From Gracilaria vermiculophylla (taxonomy: Eukaryota; Rhodophyta; Florideophyceae; Gracilariales; Gracilariaceae): a DNA stretch of 58,997 bases. The notes under the pieces are model-generated. The model was not told the DNA's origin and searched no databases. It worked only from the letters and a program-made list of their open reading frames with translations. The stretch is from positions 3,202,353-3,261,349 of the forward strand of contig JAHNZQ020003150.1 in the NCBI GenBank assembly GCA_019155205.2, in the 5' to 3' direction. Of this stretch, positions 34,592-45,362 are shown one piece after another. Made by a program: the position numbers and the translations under genes. Within the stretch, counting starts at the first letter, position 1. Each line of letters begins with the position of its first letter.

Positions 34592-35148
34592 CTGAGAGAG
34601 AGAGAGTGTGTGTGTGTACTTGTCTTGTAATTCAAGCGCACTGTGTACAGTTCCAATTGTAGAGGGTGAAACAAATTTTCTAGTTGCATGTCGAAATACA
34701 AAACTCATTGGTGTAATTGAATTCGAATGAGTTTTTCAAAATCCGTAGAAGTTGAATTGTTTGAGCGGGAAGACTGAAGTCGAGCCGTAGATCATTAACG
34801 TTTGGAAAATACGGGCATGCAGGCGATGTGGTCAAGTCACCAGAACATTAGCAAAACTAATGTTCTCAGCACGCTCTAGAAGCAAAGTAGTGCTCCACAA
34901 CTATGGATCATAGGCTTCAGCAACTTTTGATATTGGAATAAGCTGTTTAAAAAATAGTGTTAATTTCGATCGATCGCCAAAAGGAACTTGCTTTTGATGC
35001 GTGCGTAGCCGAAATTCCTGGGAGATGCGGTAAAACGCAAAAATAAAAGTTCCTGCATGAAAGAATCTTGATCATTAAAAGCACAAAGCCATATGGTATG
35101 GCTTTATCGATGTAGCTCCATATACTGTTTAATTAACGAATACAAGTT
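34592..35148. other. Microsatellite, then unremarkable sequence
   Basis: (GA)n(GT)n at 34593-34617, then no gene up to the start of the segmental duplication. Confidence 0.6.
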
Positions 35149-36036
35149 CATTTTCTAGGAAATCTGTGGGATGCTACCGGCACCATGAAAAAAGTACTAT
35201 GCTTGAAATGCTGTGCGCACACGTTTGACATAATGCGTTGGCCAGCTCTTCACACATTGCGAGCATTATTTTGTTACGGTACAGAAAAAGTGTTCACATC
35301 ATCTTCATTACAGACGTAGTTCGCATGACGTTCTCATTCATGGATTCTTATGTCGGGCGGCTGCTTCTGACACAAAGATTCGTGTTTCATGATAGATAAA
35401 CCGTTACACAAACAGCTAAAAGCAGTGTAAGGAATACCGGCCAGTGCAATTGCACGGATTCTGACTTTCGAGTTCGTGAACAACATGATGTCCCGTCAAG
35501 AAGTCTAATTTTGGAAAGATTAGTTGTTCTTCGTTGCGGTTCGTTCCCAAATTATAGACGATTTGTCCACCGCCTCTTTCATGTCAATTATTAGATATAA
35601 TAGGCTCTCCTCGTTGCGCAAGAGGGTTTTGTCTCAGAAACGAGTGCTGTACGCAGTGTGCCACGTTCAGCAACTCGGGTTAATAAAATACAGCTGAAGA
35701 GATCATGAGATTTTCGCTGAATAGACGTTTCTTCTAATTATATGCATGTTTTACCACCACGGAGAATCCATTGTGCTGAACACAACACGTATTGGGGCTA
35801 GTTTTATGCTTGAATGGCATGGACACTGCCTTGTTGCATCTCTTTTTTGAGGGTCCGAAGAGAAACAAAATCTTCGCCAGAGTTCCAAGGCTTGTATTAT
35901 TTCCCTCATGATACCTCAATTCGTGTATCGTATGTACCATGTTTACAGAGGCCCACGTAAAAGCTTAGTTGTGTAATTTCGCAAAATTAAAGATGCTGAA
36001 TAAGTCGTTTTTACTCCTCTTCTTCTTCCATATCAC

Positions 36037-36044
36037 TATATAAA
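36037..36044 (+). promoter_or_regulatory. TATA box of secreted-protein gene A
   Basis: TATATAAA follows a CT-rich run, 128 bases before the ATG. It is conserved at the same distance in copy B. Confidence 0.7.
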
Positions 36045-36164
36045 CTGGCGAAGCAGCTCGAACGGGCATGGATTCGGCTTCATCGGCTGGCTGTCCCACT
36101 CACCTTTTTCTTTAAACGTCCTTCATCCCTAACACATCAGTTTATCGATTGCTTGGCGGAAAAC

Positions 36165-36905
36165 ATGGCCGGAATGCCAGTCTTCATCGTAGTTTACCTT
36201 CTCTCGTTCTTTGGTTTTGTTTTCTGCTCGACCTTTCCGAAATCCATCTCGATTACTAATCTCCCGCTCTTGAATGTCGAGAGTGCGCTTCAAATTCTTC
36301 CAATCACACGTCAACAGGAGGAGAAAGCTGTTTTTGCAGTGAACAACACGATTTCGGGATTTGCTCGCACAACAGAAACAGGACTCACGGTACAACGTGG
36401 TACTAGCGCAAAGCTCAGGTTCCGAATCCAGGTTGATGCAATCGAAGTGGATAAGTTGGTGAACTTTGATGGCGAATTTGTTAAGTCGCTTGACGTCTCT
36501 GAACAGGCTGAGTACAAGAATCTTCGTGATGATTACCGAAGGGACCTTAAAGTACCGTTTCTGAAGTGGCTTGGTATTGATTTAATCAAGCGCCGTACTA
36601 TTCCGGAGGACATGGAGGCAGCGTTTAAGAAGCGGGTGAATTACAACAAACAAGCTCGTGTTGCGACTAAGATTCTTTCAAACGTCCAAGAACAACGCCT
36701 TCAGATCAGCGGTGAAATCACTGCTCATGGTATTAGTTTTATTCCCACAACTGTGTTTGCCTTCATTCGAGTCGCACGCATTCAGACTCAGGAGGGAAAG
36801 ACGCTCACCGTTGTATCCAAAAGTGGTAGTGATATAGTCGCTGCCAGTCCGGGTGGAAAATTGGTGCCATCTACGTCGGGTTTGATCGATATTGTATCGC
36901 TTTAA
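36165..36905 (+). CDS. Secreted protein of unknown family, paralogue A, 246 aa
   Basis: This intact single-exon gene encodes a protein with a clear signal peptide (residues 1-21, hydrophobic VFIVVYLLSFFGFVFC core), so it is exported or enters the secretory route. The mature part has a charged region with DDYRRDLKVPFLKWLGI near 115-140 and a beta-rich C-terminus. I recognise no family. The ATG chosen lies in AAACATGGCC. An upstream TTG-initiated extension is not supported by paralogue B. AATAAA occurs 92 bases after the stop. Compared with paralogue B there are 11 nucleotide differences in the coding region, six of them amino-acid changes (P5S, V9A, T30I and three later). A rough count gives lower nonsynonymous than synonymous divergence, suggesting both copies are or were functional. 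Confidence 0.85.
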   Translation: MAGMPVFIVVYLLSFFGFVFCSTFPKSISITNLPLLNVESALQILPITRQQEEKAVFAVNNTISGFARTTETGLTVQRGTSAKLRFRIQVDAIEVDKLVNFDGEFVKSLDVSEQAEYKNLRDDYRRDLKVPFLKWLGIDLIKRRTIPEDMEAAFKKRVNYNKQARVATKILSNVQEQRLQISGEITAHGISFIPTTVFAFIRVARIQTQEGKTLTVVSKSGSDIVAASPGGKLVPSTSGLIDIVSL

Positions 36906-36996
36906 GTACATGGTACATGGAAGAGAACCTCAGTGTCATACTACTTCTCGTAATAGTAGCGACTTAGTAAGGGCCAGTAGCATGTCTCTTGTTAAG

Positions 36997-37002
36997 AATA
37001 AA
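36997..37002 (+). terminator. Polyadenylation signal, gene A
   Basis: AATAAA, conserved in copy B at 42496-42501. Confidence 0.6.
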
Positions 37003-38618
37003 CATTTGTTTTCAGCTTTTGCTGATTGCCGATTATACTTTTTCCGTGGACTTTATCAGATTAGTATGTCAATGAACAATCGTAACTGACGAAATATCAA
37101 ACGCGTTTCATAAATTCTGGATTTAGCGGGACTTTTTGTACCACATTTTAAAAGTCCTGCAGCGGATAATGAAGCGCAGAAATTTTATGTTGTTGCTGAA
37201 CAAAAGATTTAAGCGCATGAAACTTAACGAATGAAAAACACAAATGCAAATGTTTCATTAAGAATGAGAACCTTTGACTTCGGTTTGCACCTCTTCATGT
37301 TTCGGAGCTTCAGACGAACACACGAAGTACCCGCATCGTCTGGATGCTCTAAAACGTGGATTTAGTATATCTGCAGTGAAGTCGTAATCGGCAAAGAAAT
37401 ATGACTCAACATTTTAAGTTTCTTACTCAAATATTGCTGTACAAATATTATCTATATCGAATTGGACTTATTTTTAAAGAAGAAAAAATAATCTGTTAGG
37501 AAGCATGTCATATAAAATCTAATTTTACGCATCAGCACAGTTTCCATTTTTAAAGTTAAATAACACCCTTTACAAATCTTCATAATTTTCGTAACAGATG
37601 TCTTATATATTGGAAGCCTAAATTTTCTAATATACGTTTATTTTGATATAGCCAGTTCAAATGATTGCCAACATTCGTAAAAGAAAATAAACTAATGTTT
37701 TTCTTTGGTGAGTTCTCCAATGCGCTCTGCGGTGCGTTATAGACAGAAAACGGTGTTAAGCTCAGGTATCTTGATTGAGAACGTAAAAGACGTCTACGTG
37801 GTAGCCACATTGGTGCATCCAAGGAGCACGGTAAGTAAAACGCATCCGCGCTGAAGCCGTTTCGCTTTCCGTTCGGTGACGCAACCCCGCAACGAGCCAA
37901 CCATCCGGACACCTCATATCTGTGCCGAGATGCCTTCAACATTTATAGACAAAAACAAAATAGTTGAGCGCAAAAAGACGGGCAAACTTCGCATTCCGCC
38001 GAATCTTCAAAAATACCGTACAAATCTTATGTAGTGATACAAATTGTGTAGCCTGTATTGTAACTCGCTCGCAAGATACCGTGGTACAACGCGCAGTTGC
38101 AGACCACGTTTTGTGGTTGATATGAGACGCGGGGCAAGGGAACACACTATGGGGCTTGAAGTAGAAGATTGACCGGCTAGGACGGGCTCGGAATCCATAC
38201 CGGTATACATTCGATGAAACGTTTGTCATCATAAAGTATAGAAGTTCAGAAGGATAAAGTAGAAGGAAGAGATGCATCTTATTGAGTCAATAAAATATAA
38301 TTTTCTATGAAACCGTTAATCACGACCTTTATCAATCGGTACGCCCTTTACATGACATTTAAATGGAACTAAGCTTTTATGAAGTCTGCAATTTTTGGAA
38401 GCAGTGCGGTTGGATGCAGTGCAGTTGTTGTATGCAGGAAGCGAGAAGTGCTTCCAAGCCACCATGTTGAACAGGGAGCTGCGTGTTGCACCAGCATCGC
38501 ATAAAACAATGTTTTCCACCCTCTAGACGTTCAAGGCCGCCCTTTCACGTAACCACAAGCCTCTGTTTAACGGACAATCCGCATTTCAAGCCTGTAATCG
38601 TATCATCCACAATCAAAC
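37003..38618. other. Remainder of duplication copy A and spacer
   Basis: No supported gene. It holds the dispersed 139-bp repeat (37600-37735). Homology to copy B ends about 38195. Confidence 0.6.
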
Positions 38619-39000
38619 ATGGGTCTCCCGAACCACGGAACGTACACTTCTGGCGATGGAGTTCACAAGATCACGATATCGAGCACCAGCTCGAGCAACG
38701 GCCAGAATTCCGGCACTTACGAAAGCTCATCGAGCCCGGCTGGCCCGTTGAGCATCAACCGGGGCGGAAGCTACAAGTGGGTGAACAGCAAGAAGGCTGG
38801 GCGTGACGGTGTGGCGCCATTCTTGATCCGCTTCTGGGCAGCTGACCGACTGGATGGGCGCCCGTACGCCATTACAAACTCCTGGAGCGGCGGCTATTAG
38901 ACGGACAACACCATGCTGCTGTCCGGCACGCGCGCGTACGTCAACGAGGACGGCATGGTGCAGGGCCTGTCGCTGGGCACCAAAATCTTTTCCATGTAGT
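38619..39000 (+). pseudogene. Avidin-like small beta protein, one in-frame stop
   Basis: The frame runs from ATG 38619 to TAG at 38898-38900 and continues in the same frame to a second TAG at 38998-39000, giving about 126 codons. The pattern resembles the avidin/streptavidin family: GTYTSGDGVHKITIS, then SGTYESS, APFLIRFW, NSWSGGY, TMLLSGTRAY, and GTKIFS at the end. Avidins are biotin-binding beta barrels of about 120-130 residues. The first TAG falls right after NSWSGGY, removing the last two strands. It could be a true pseudogene, a sequencing error or an unusual allele. Family assignment is by eye and tentative. No signal peptide is visible. Confidence 0.4.
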
Positions 39001-39385
39001 CGGCGGCTGCGTTGCAGAGTGCCATGGTGGCAACGCTGCATGAGTGAAATGTCGCTTGGAACATTTGGAGCCTTTCTCAGGCGACAATATAAGAGTTTCG
39101 GAAGTCGGCATTTTTTTTTACACATAGATGGTCTGATAGTCGTTCGAGGGGTACTTGTGCCTGGCGCAAGTGTCCATATGCATCTAGGGAGAAGCTTGGG
39201 TAAATGAGGCGTAAAAGAAAAGAACGAAATTCTGAAAGAAGCCTAGAAAATGAGGAAATCGAAACAAAATAATCCGGAGTTACGGTAGCGCGTTTTTCTC
39301 TGTTTTCGCTCTCGCAAATGTCCGCCCGTGATCCAAGCGGCAAAAACAGCCCCCCTCGGTAAATTAGAGGCACCAAATCTGTTCA

Positions 39386-39485
39386 NNNNNNNNNNNNNNN
39401 NNNNNNNNNNNNNNNNNNNNNNNNNNNNNNNNNNNNNNNNNNNNNNNNNNNNNNNNNNNNNNNNNNNNNNNNNNNNNNNNNNNNN
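39386..39485. other. Assembly gap (100 N)
   Basis: Exactly 100 unknown bases. It truncates the minus-strand ORF that follows. Confidence 0.99.
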
Positions 39486-40082
39486 GAAACTTGGTGACTA
39501 ACACCGGTTCTTCACGGATGTCGATCTCAACATTTGGAGCAACCTCTGAACCAGGCACGAGTTTCATGTCCAGAAACACGGTTTCTCCATCAGGCACCAT
39601 GTTCTCAATGAGGTAGAAAAGCGCATCAGCAGCCTCGTCGACGCCTTCCACGGGAAGCACAGGCGCGCAATTGTTTTCCCATTCATCCACGTCGATGACA
39701 AATGCAGTCCCCTTCTCAAAGTCAGATGTGTCCAAGCTGGCTCCAAGCAGCCGAATAGTGGCCGTGCGGGCTGCAGCATCGCGTGAACAGGCCTCAACCT
39801 GCACGCCCTCCTCTACTAGATCATCGAAGAGAGCTGCATCTTGCATGAGCTCTACAGCGAATTCGAGAATGCGACGCGTCGACACGGAAAGCGATTGCAA
39901 ACTGGATGGCTTGAAGGCGCTCCCAGCCGAGATGCCCCCTGCCAGGCCGCCCTCATCCAAGACAGCGTCGATGAGAGTGCGCCCGCGCAGAATGGTGGGT
40001 GAACCGTTTGACAAGCCCCCGAGGTGAAGCTCCGAAGCGGCCGAAGCATGGCAGATAAACACCACGAAACATAGAAGCAGAG
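39486..40082 (-). CDS. Putative secreted protein, 3' end in gap, 5' end at an LTR border
   Basis: An open minus-strand frame reads a hydrophobic leader (LLLCFVVFICHASA) then ASELHLGG and an acidic body (DAVLDEGGLAGG, DVDEWENNC, LVPGSEVAPNVEID) until the gap. The leader looks like a signal peptide with a cut after ASA. No in-frame ATG exists. The frame is open back to a TAA near 40115, but from 40083 outward the sequence is LTR, so the natural start was probably displaced by the LTR insertion. GC-rich, coding-like composition supports a real gene. Family unknown. Confidence 0.5.
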
Positions 40083-40434
40083 TATAACAAACCCAGCCAT
40101 ATATCCTAGCGATTTAGGCGAGTCGCGCTTCAAACTGCAGGCCTTGTCCTTGCATGTCGCAACGCGGCGCACAAGAACATTGCAGTTTGTCAGCACGACG
40201 CTTAATTCAAGCCATTTCGCAACATTGCGTCGTGTGCTTCAAGCACTTCAAGCGCGCATCGCATATTTCAAGCGCACGACGACATAGTGCCGTGTGCTAC
40301 GAACGTGCAAGTAGATAAAGTAGAAGGTAAGACGCTTAACTTCTAGTTTTAGGAATCAATATAAAACACAGCCAGACCCACTCTGGAGAAGAGCGAGGGC
40401 CTGGCCAGACTTATTCCAACTCTCCTGTGTTACA
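40083..40434 (+). repeat. gypsy-2-family LTR, third copy (352 bp)
   Basis: It starts TATAACAAAC (for TGTAACAAAC) and ends TGTGTTACA. It aligns over its length with 13603-13954 and 18117-18469, including the TATAAAA box. No internal sequence adjoins. Confidence 0.85.
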
Positions 40435-40654
40435 CTTCGCAACATTGCGTCGTGTGCTTCAAACACTTCAAGCACGCATCGCATAGTTCAAGCGCAAGGC
40501 GACATAGCGCCGTGCGCTACGAACGTACAAGTAGATAAAGTAGAAGGTAAGACGCTTAACTTCTAGTTTTAGGAATCACTATAAAACACAGCCAGACCCA
40601 CCCTGGAGAACAGCGAGGGCCGGGCCAGACTTCTTCCAAATCTCCTGTGATACA
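40435..40654 (+). repeat. Tandem duplication of the LTR 3' 220 bp
   Basis: 40435-40654 repeats 40215-40434 with few changes, including a second TATAAAA and a second LTR end (TGTGATACA). Copy B of the segmental duplication begins at the next base. Confidence 0.9.
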
Positions 40655-41542
40655 CATTTTCTAAGAAATCTGTGGGATGCTACCGACACCATGAAAAAAA
40701 TACTATGCTTGAAATGCTGTGCGCACACGTTTGACATAATGCGTTGGCCAGCTCTTCACACATTGCGAGCATTATTTTGTTACGGTACAGAAAAAGTGTT
40801 CACATCATCTTCATTACAGACGTAGTTCGCATGACGTTCTCATTCATGGATTCTTATGTCGGGCGGCTGCTTCTGACACAAAGATTCGTGTTTCATGATA
40901 GATAAACCGTTACACAAACAGCTAAAAGCAGTGTAAGGAATACAGGCCTGTGCAATTGCACGGATTCTGACTTTCGAGTTCGTTAACAACGTGATGTCCC
41001 GTCAAGAAGTCTAATTTTGGAAAGATTAGTTGTTCTTCGTTGCGGTTCGTTCCCAAATTATAGACGATTTGTCCACCGCCTCTTTCACGTCAATTATTAG
41101 ATATAATAGGCTCTCCTCGTTGCGCAAGAGGGTTTTGTCTCAGAAACGAGTGCTTTACGTAGTGTGCCACGTTCAGCAACTCGGGTTAATAAAATACAGC
41201 TGAAGAGATCATGAGATTTTCGCTGAATAGACGTTTCTTCTAATTATATGCATGTTTTACCACCACGGAGAATCCATTGTGCTGAATACAACACGTATTG
41301 GGGCTAGTTTTATGCTTGAATGGCATGGACACTGCCTTGTTGCATCTCTTTTTTGAGGGTCCGAAGAGAAACAAAATCTTCGCCAGAGTTCCAAGGCTTG
41401 TATTATTTCCCTCATGATACCTCAATTCGTGTCTCGTATGTACCATGTTTACAGAGGCCCACGGAAAAGCTTAGTTGTGTAATTTCGCAAAATTAAAGAT
41501 GCTGAATAAGTCGTTTTTACTCCTCTTCTTCTTCCATATCAC

Positions 41543-41550
41543 TATATAAA
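41543..41550 (+). promoter_or_regulatory. TATA box of secreted-protein gene B
   Basis: TATATAAA, 128 bases before the ATG, as in copy A. Confidence 0.7.
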
Positions 41551-41670
41551 CTGGCGAAGCAGCTCGAACGGGCATGGACTCGGCTTCATCGGCTGGCTGT
41601 CCCACTCACCTTTTTCTTTAAACGTCCTCCATCCCTAACACATCAGTTTATCGATTGCTCGGCGGAAAAC

Positions 41671-42411
41671 ATGGCCGGAATGTCAGTCTTCATCGCAGTT
41701 TACCTTCTCTCGTTCTTTGGTTTTGTTTTCTGCTCGACCTTTCCGAAATCCATCTCGATTATTAATCTCCCGCTCTTGAATGTCGAGAGTGCGCTTCAAA
41801 TTCTTCCAATCACACGTCAACAGGAGGAGAAAGCTGTTTTTGCAGTGAACAACACGATTTCGGGATTTGCTCGCACAACAGAAACAGGACTCACGGTTCA
41901 ACGTGGTACTAGCGCAAAGCTCAGGTTCCGAATCCAGGTTGATGCAATCGAAGTGGATAAGTTGGTGAACTTTGATGGCGAATTTGTTAAGTCGCTCGAC
42001 GTCGCTGAACAGGCTGAGTACAAGAATCTTCGTGATGATTACCGAAGGGACCTTAAAGTACCGTTTCTGAAGTGGCTTGGCATTGATTTAATCAAGCGCC
42101 GCACTATTCGGGAGGACATGGAGGCAGCGTTTAAGAAGCGGGTGAATTACAACAAACAAGCTCGTGTTGCGACTAAGATTCTTTCAAACGTCCAAGAACA
42201 ACGCCTTCAGATCAGCGGAGAAATCACTGCTCATGGTACTAGTTTTATTCCCACAACTGTGTTTGCCTTCATTCGAGTCGCACGCATTCAGACTCAGGAG
42301 GGAAAGACGCTCACCGTTGTATCCAAAAGTGGTAGTGATATAGTCGCTGCCAGTCCGGGTGGAAAATTGGTGCCATCTACGTCGGGTTTGATCGATATTG
42401 TATCGCTTTGA
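41671..42411 (+). CDS. Secreted protein of unknown family, paralogue B, 246 aa
   Basis: This intact paralogue of 36165-36905 has the same length and signal peptide (MAGMSVFIAVYLLSFFGF). It differs at six residues, and its stop codon is TGA instead of TAA. Promoter, TATA spacing and polyadenylation signal are conserved, so transcription of both copies is plausible. The gypsy-1 element begins 1.1 kb downstream on the opposite strand and does not interrupt it. Function unknown. Confidence 0.85.
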   Translation: MAGMSVFIAVYLLSFFGFVFCSTFPKSISIINLPLLNVESALQILPITRQQEEKAVFAVNNTISGFARTTETGLTVQRGTSAKLRFRIQVDAIEVDKLVNFDGEFVKSLDVAEQAEYKNLRDDYRRDLKVPFLKWLGIDLIKRRTIREDMEAAFKKRVNYNKQARVATKILSNVQEQRLQISGEITAHGTSFIPTTVFAFIRVARIQTQEGKTLTVVSKSGSDIVAASPGGKLVPSTSGLIDIVSL

Positions 42412-42495
42412 GCATATGGGAGAAAACCTCAGTGTCAGTCCACTTCTCATAAAAATAGCGACATAGTATGCGCCAGTAGCATGTCTCTTGCTAAG

Positions 42496-42501
42496 AATAA
42501 A
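42496..42501 (+). terminator. Polyadenylation signal, gene B
   Basis: AATAAA, 84 bases after the stop. Confidence 0.6.
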
Positions 42502-43509
42502 TATTTGTCGTCAGCTTTTTGCTGATTGCCGATTATACTTTTTCCGTGGACTTTATCAAATTAGTATGTCAATGTACAATCGTATCTGACGAAATATCAA
42601 ACACGTTCCTAACTTCTGGATTTAGCGGGAGTTTTTTGTACCACTATTTAAATGTCATACAGCGGATAATGAAATGCAGAAATTTTATGTTGTTGCTGAA
42701 CAAAAGATATAAGCGTATGAGACTTTATGATTAAAAACACACGTGTAATTGTTTCATGAAGAATGAGCAACTTCAAGTATGTATGCAAGTAATGTTTTTT
42801 CTTTTAAGACTGTACCTCAACTAATTTGAACACAGTCAATGACTTCGGTTTGCACCTCTTCATGTTTCGGAGCTTCAGACGAACACACGAAGTACCCGCA
42901 TCGTCTGGATGCTCTAAAACGCGCATTTTGTATATCTGCAGTGATATCGTAATCGGCAAAGAAATATGACTCCACATTTTAAGTTTCTCACTCAAATATT
43001 GCTGTACAAATATTTCGTATATCGAGTTGGATTTATTTTTAAAGAAGAAACAATAATCTGTTAGGAATCAAGTCGTATAAAATCTAATTTTACGCATCAG
43101 CACAGTTTCCATTTTTAAAGTTAAATAACACCCTTTACAAATCTTCATAATTTTGGTAACAGATGTCTTATATATTAGAAGTCTAAATTTTTTAATATAC
43201 GTTTATTTTGAGATAGCCAGTTCAAATGATTGCCAACATTAGTAAAAGAAAATAAACTAATGTTTTTCTTTGGTGAGTTCTCCAATGCGCTCTGCGGTGC
43301 GTTATAGACAGAAAACGGTGTTAAGCTCAGGTATCTTGATTGAAAACGTAAAAGGCGTCTACGTGGTAGGAATATTGGTGCATCCAAGTAGCACGGTATG
43401 TAAAACTCATCCTCTCTGAAGCCGTTTCGCTTTCCGTTCGGTGACGCGACCCCGCAACGAGCCAACCATCCGGACACCTTATATCTATGCCGAGATGCCT
43501 TTAACAATT

Positions 43510-43891
43510 TGTTTCGTGTCGATCCACGTGGCTGGCGCAACGAGAGGTGGAGGCGGAGCGTGGTGCGGAAGCTAGACGACGGCGCTTGTGTCTTTTTCAC
43601 GGGCAGCTGACTCCCCGCTATGAGAGCGCTGAAGGAGATCTCCCGCTTTTACCGGCGCGGGGGAGGTCGGCGTCCTGGTCGCGAACTTTTGCCTTCCTAC
43701 GTCTATTCGCCCCAGGTGGATGTGCGCTACCACTCGCTTCAGGCCCCTGTACCGACCGGCGGTGCCGTGAACAGAGGAGCGAAGGGGGGCTGGAATTACA
43801 CTGCCTCAAAACAATTCAGCGTCCTTGAATGACGGCCGGCAATTGGATGCCGCGCCTTATGGCGGCATCCAAGCTGCAGTGTAGCAGCACA
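43510..43891 (-). repeat. gypsy-1 3' LTR
   Basis: Plus-strand ends TGTTTCGTGTCG and GTAGCAGCACA. It pairs with 48664-49045. Confidence 0.9.
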
Positions 43892-43907
43892 GTCCCCCAC
43901 GGTCGGC

Positions 43908-44210
43908 TCAAAGGCCGATGGAACGCTTAGCGTGGCAAAATGCGACAGTAGATATGCAACGTTTGAAGAAGTCGCGAACCTTGGAAGGAACGTCCTCGAA
44001 CATTACCGGAAGAGGCTCCCATGAGTCTCCGGCGGTTGCCAGACCTTTCCAATTGACAAGGACTTCGAATGAGTCCTGAATATTGCGGACGTATTTGATC
44101 TTGTCGACGGCGCACCAGACTCTACCAGTAAAGTCTGCGATATCGCGCATCTCGACAGGAACGTCAACAGATAAGTCGACGTACGGCTTGACTCGAGAGA
44201 CGTGTAGGAT
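43908..44210 (-). pseudogene. gypsy-1 chromodomain
   Basis: After the TAA at the end of the integrase frame, the same frame continues as HVSRVKPYVDL and reaches a chromodomain: VDKIKYVRNIQDSFEV, LVNWKG, DSWEPLPVM, VRDFF. Aromatic residues at the expected cage positions are partly present. In a working element this would be fused to the integrase. Confidence 0.8.
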
Positions 44211-45233
44211 TTACTTGTCTTCGTTCAGCAGGTGCTCGACTTCGACGGTGCAGTCGGAGAGAATATGGGTGATTCGACGAGGTCCGACCCAGTTGCATGA
44301 CATCTTAGTCCGCGGTCCACGAACTCGAGCAATGACAATATAGTCTCCCACAGTAGGTTTGAAGGGACGTACGTGTGTCAGGGCGTTGTGGCGATCTACT
44401 GCTTGAGTTCGAGACGCGGATAAAGATTCGTTGACAGACTTGTGCATCTGGTCGAGAGCATGAAGAATCTCGTCGATCTTAAGCTTGCGCAGGATTTCGG
44501 CTTGCTCGGCAGAGTCAACTTCGCGAGTTTGTAGTGAAGCCCAAGCCATAGACAGCAGATTTACAGGTTTCATGCCGGTATGAAGCTCAATAGGTGCGCG
44601 GTTGTCCAAGCGGCGAGACGGCGAGTTGTTGATGACACTCTGAATAAATGGCACAACAATATTCCAAGCAGACTCCGCTATGCGGAGCTCGGCACTAAGA
44701 GCGCGCATGACTCGAAGGACTTGCTTGCAAACGGATTCAACAGTACCGTTCGACCATGGTACGTAGGCAGTCGAGAAACGGTGCTTGCATCGGAAAGCTG
44801 ATGCGAGGATCTCCAATACTTTGTTCTGGAAGTGACGACCTTGGTCGGAGAACCAATCAATCACAGGAGTGAATTTTGAGAAATACTCCAGCAAGGTATT
44901 GGCAGTGTTCTCGGCATTTGCTGATTTGAAAGGCCGTAGGAACACGTATCCAGAGAAGTCATCCTTAAGTATGAGGATATACTCGTCTTGTGTGCTTGAT
45001 TCGCCAGTGTATAGGTATTCGAAGTGAAGGAGTTCGCCAACTCGGTCAGCATGAAGCTGATGTCCGAGGGGGCGTGGCACCTTTTCACCACTGGCTGACA
45101 GGCGGCAAACGAGACAGCCTTGAACAAAAGCCTTGACGTCGGCGTCAATGGTTGGCCAGTGAAGCTTGTCTTGGATGACAGTGCAGGTTGTCGTATAGCC
45201 TCGATGTCCGCCAAGTCCACTGTAGGCAGCCAC
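44211..45233 (-). pseudogene. gypsy-1 integrase, 340-codon open segment
   Basis: The zinc-binding N-terminal region (GGHRGYTT, then CLVCRLS) is followed by the catalytic core with D in LKDDFSGYV, D in FSDQGRHF and E in NGTVESVCK. The C-terminal part with GPRTKMSCNWVGPRRI precedes the chromodomain. The frame ends at a TAA that separates the chromodomain. Integrase joins element DNA to the host chromosome. Confidence 0.9.
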
Positions 45234-45362
45234 GCAGATGCGAAGATGTAGCTTTTCGTCATCTGGAGGAACGTACAGTTTGCCCTGTGCATTCTTTCAC
45301 ATGGAGACAGAGTCATCTGTCAACGTGGATCCAGAGTTAGCTGGCGGAGGAGTGCGATTCTG

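Larger units (their letters stand above)
35149..38195 (+). repeat. Segmental duplication, copy A (3.05 kb)
   Basis: This block matches 40655-43509 plus 49051-49305, apart from a gypsy insertion in copy B. The promoter and coding part are nearly identical. The part 3' of the gene has more substitutions and small indels. The left border of copy B coincides with the end of an LTR duplication. Confidence 0.95.

Noticed and set aside
40083..40434. Third full gypsy element at this LTR
   Set aside because: No internal gag or pol sequence adjoins. The LTR is solo with a partial tandem repeat.
43547..43832. ORFs inside the gypsy-1 LTRs (also 48545-48986)
   Set aside because: They recur identically placed in both LTRs because the LTRs are duplicates. 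No coding evidence.
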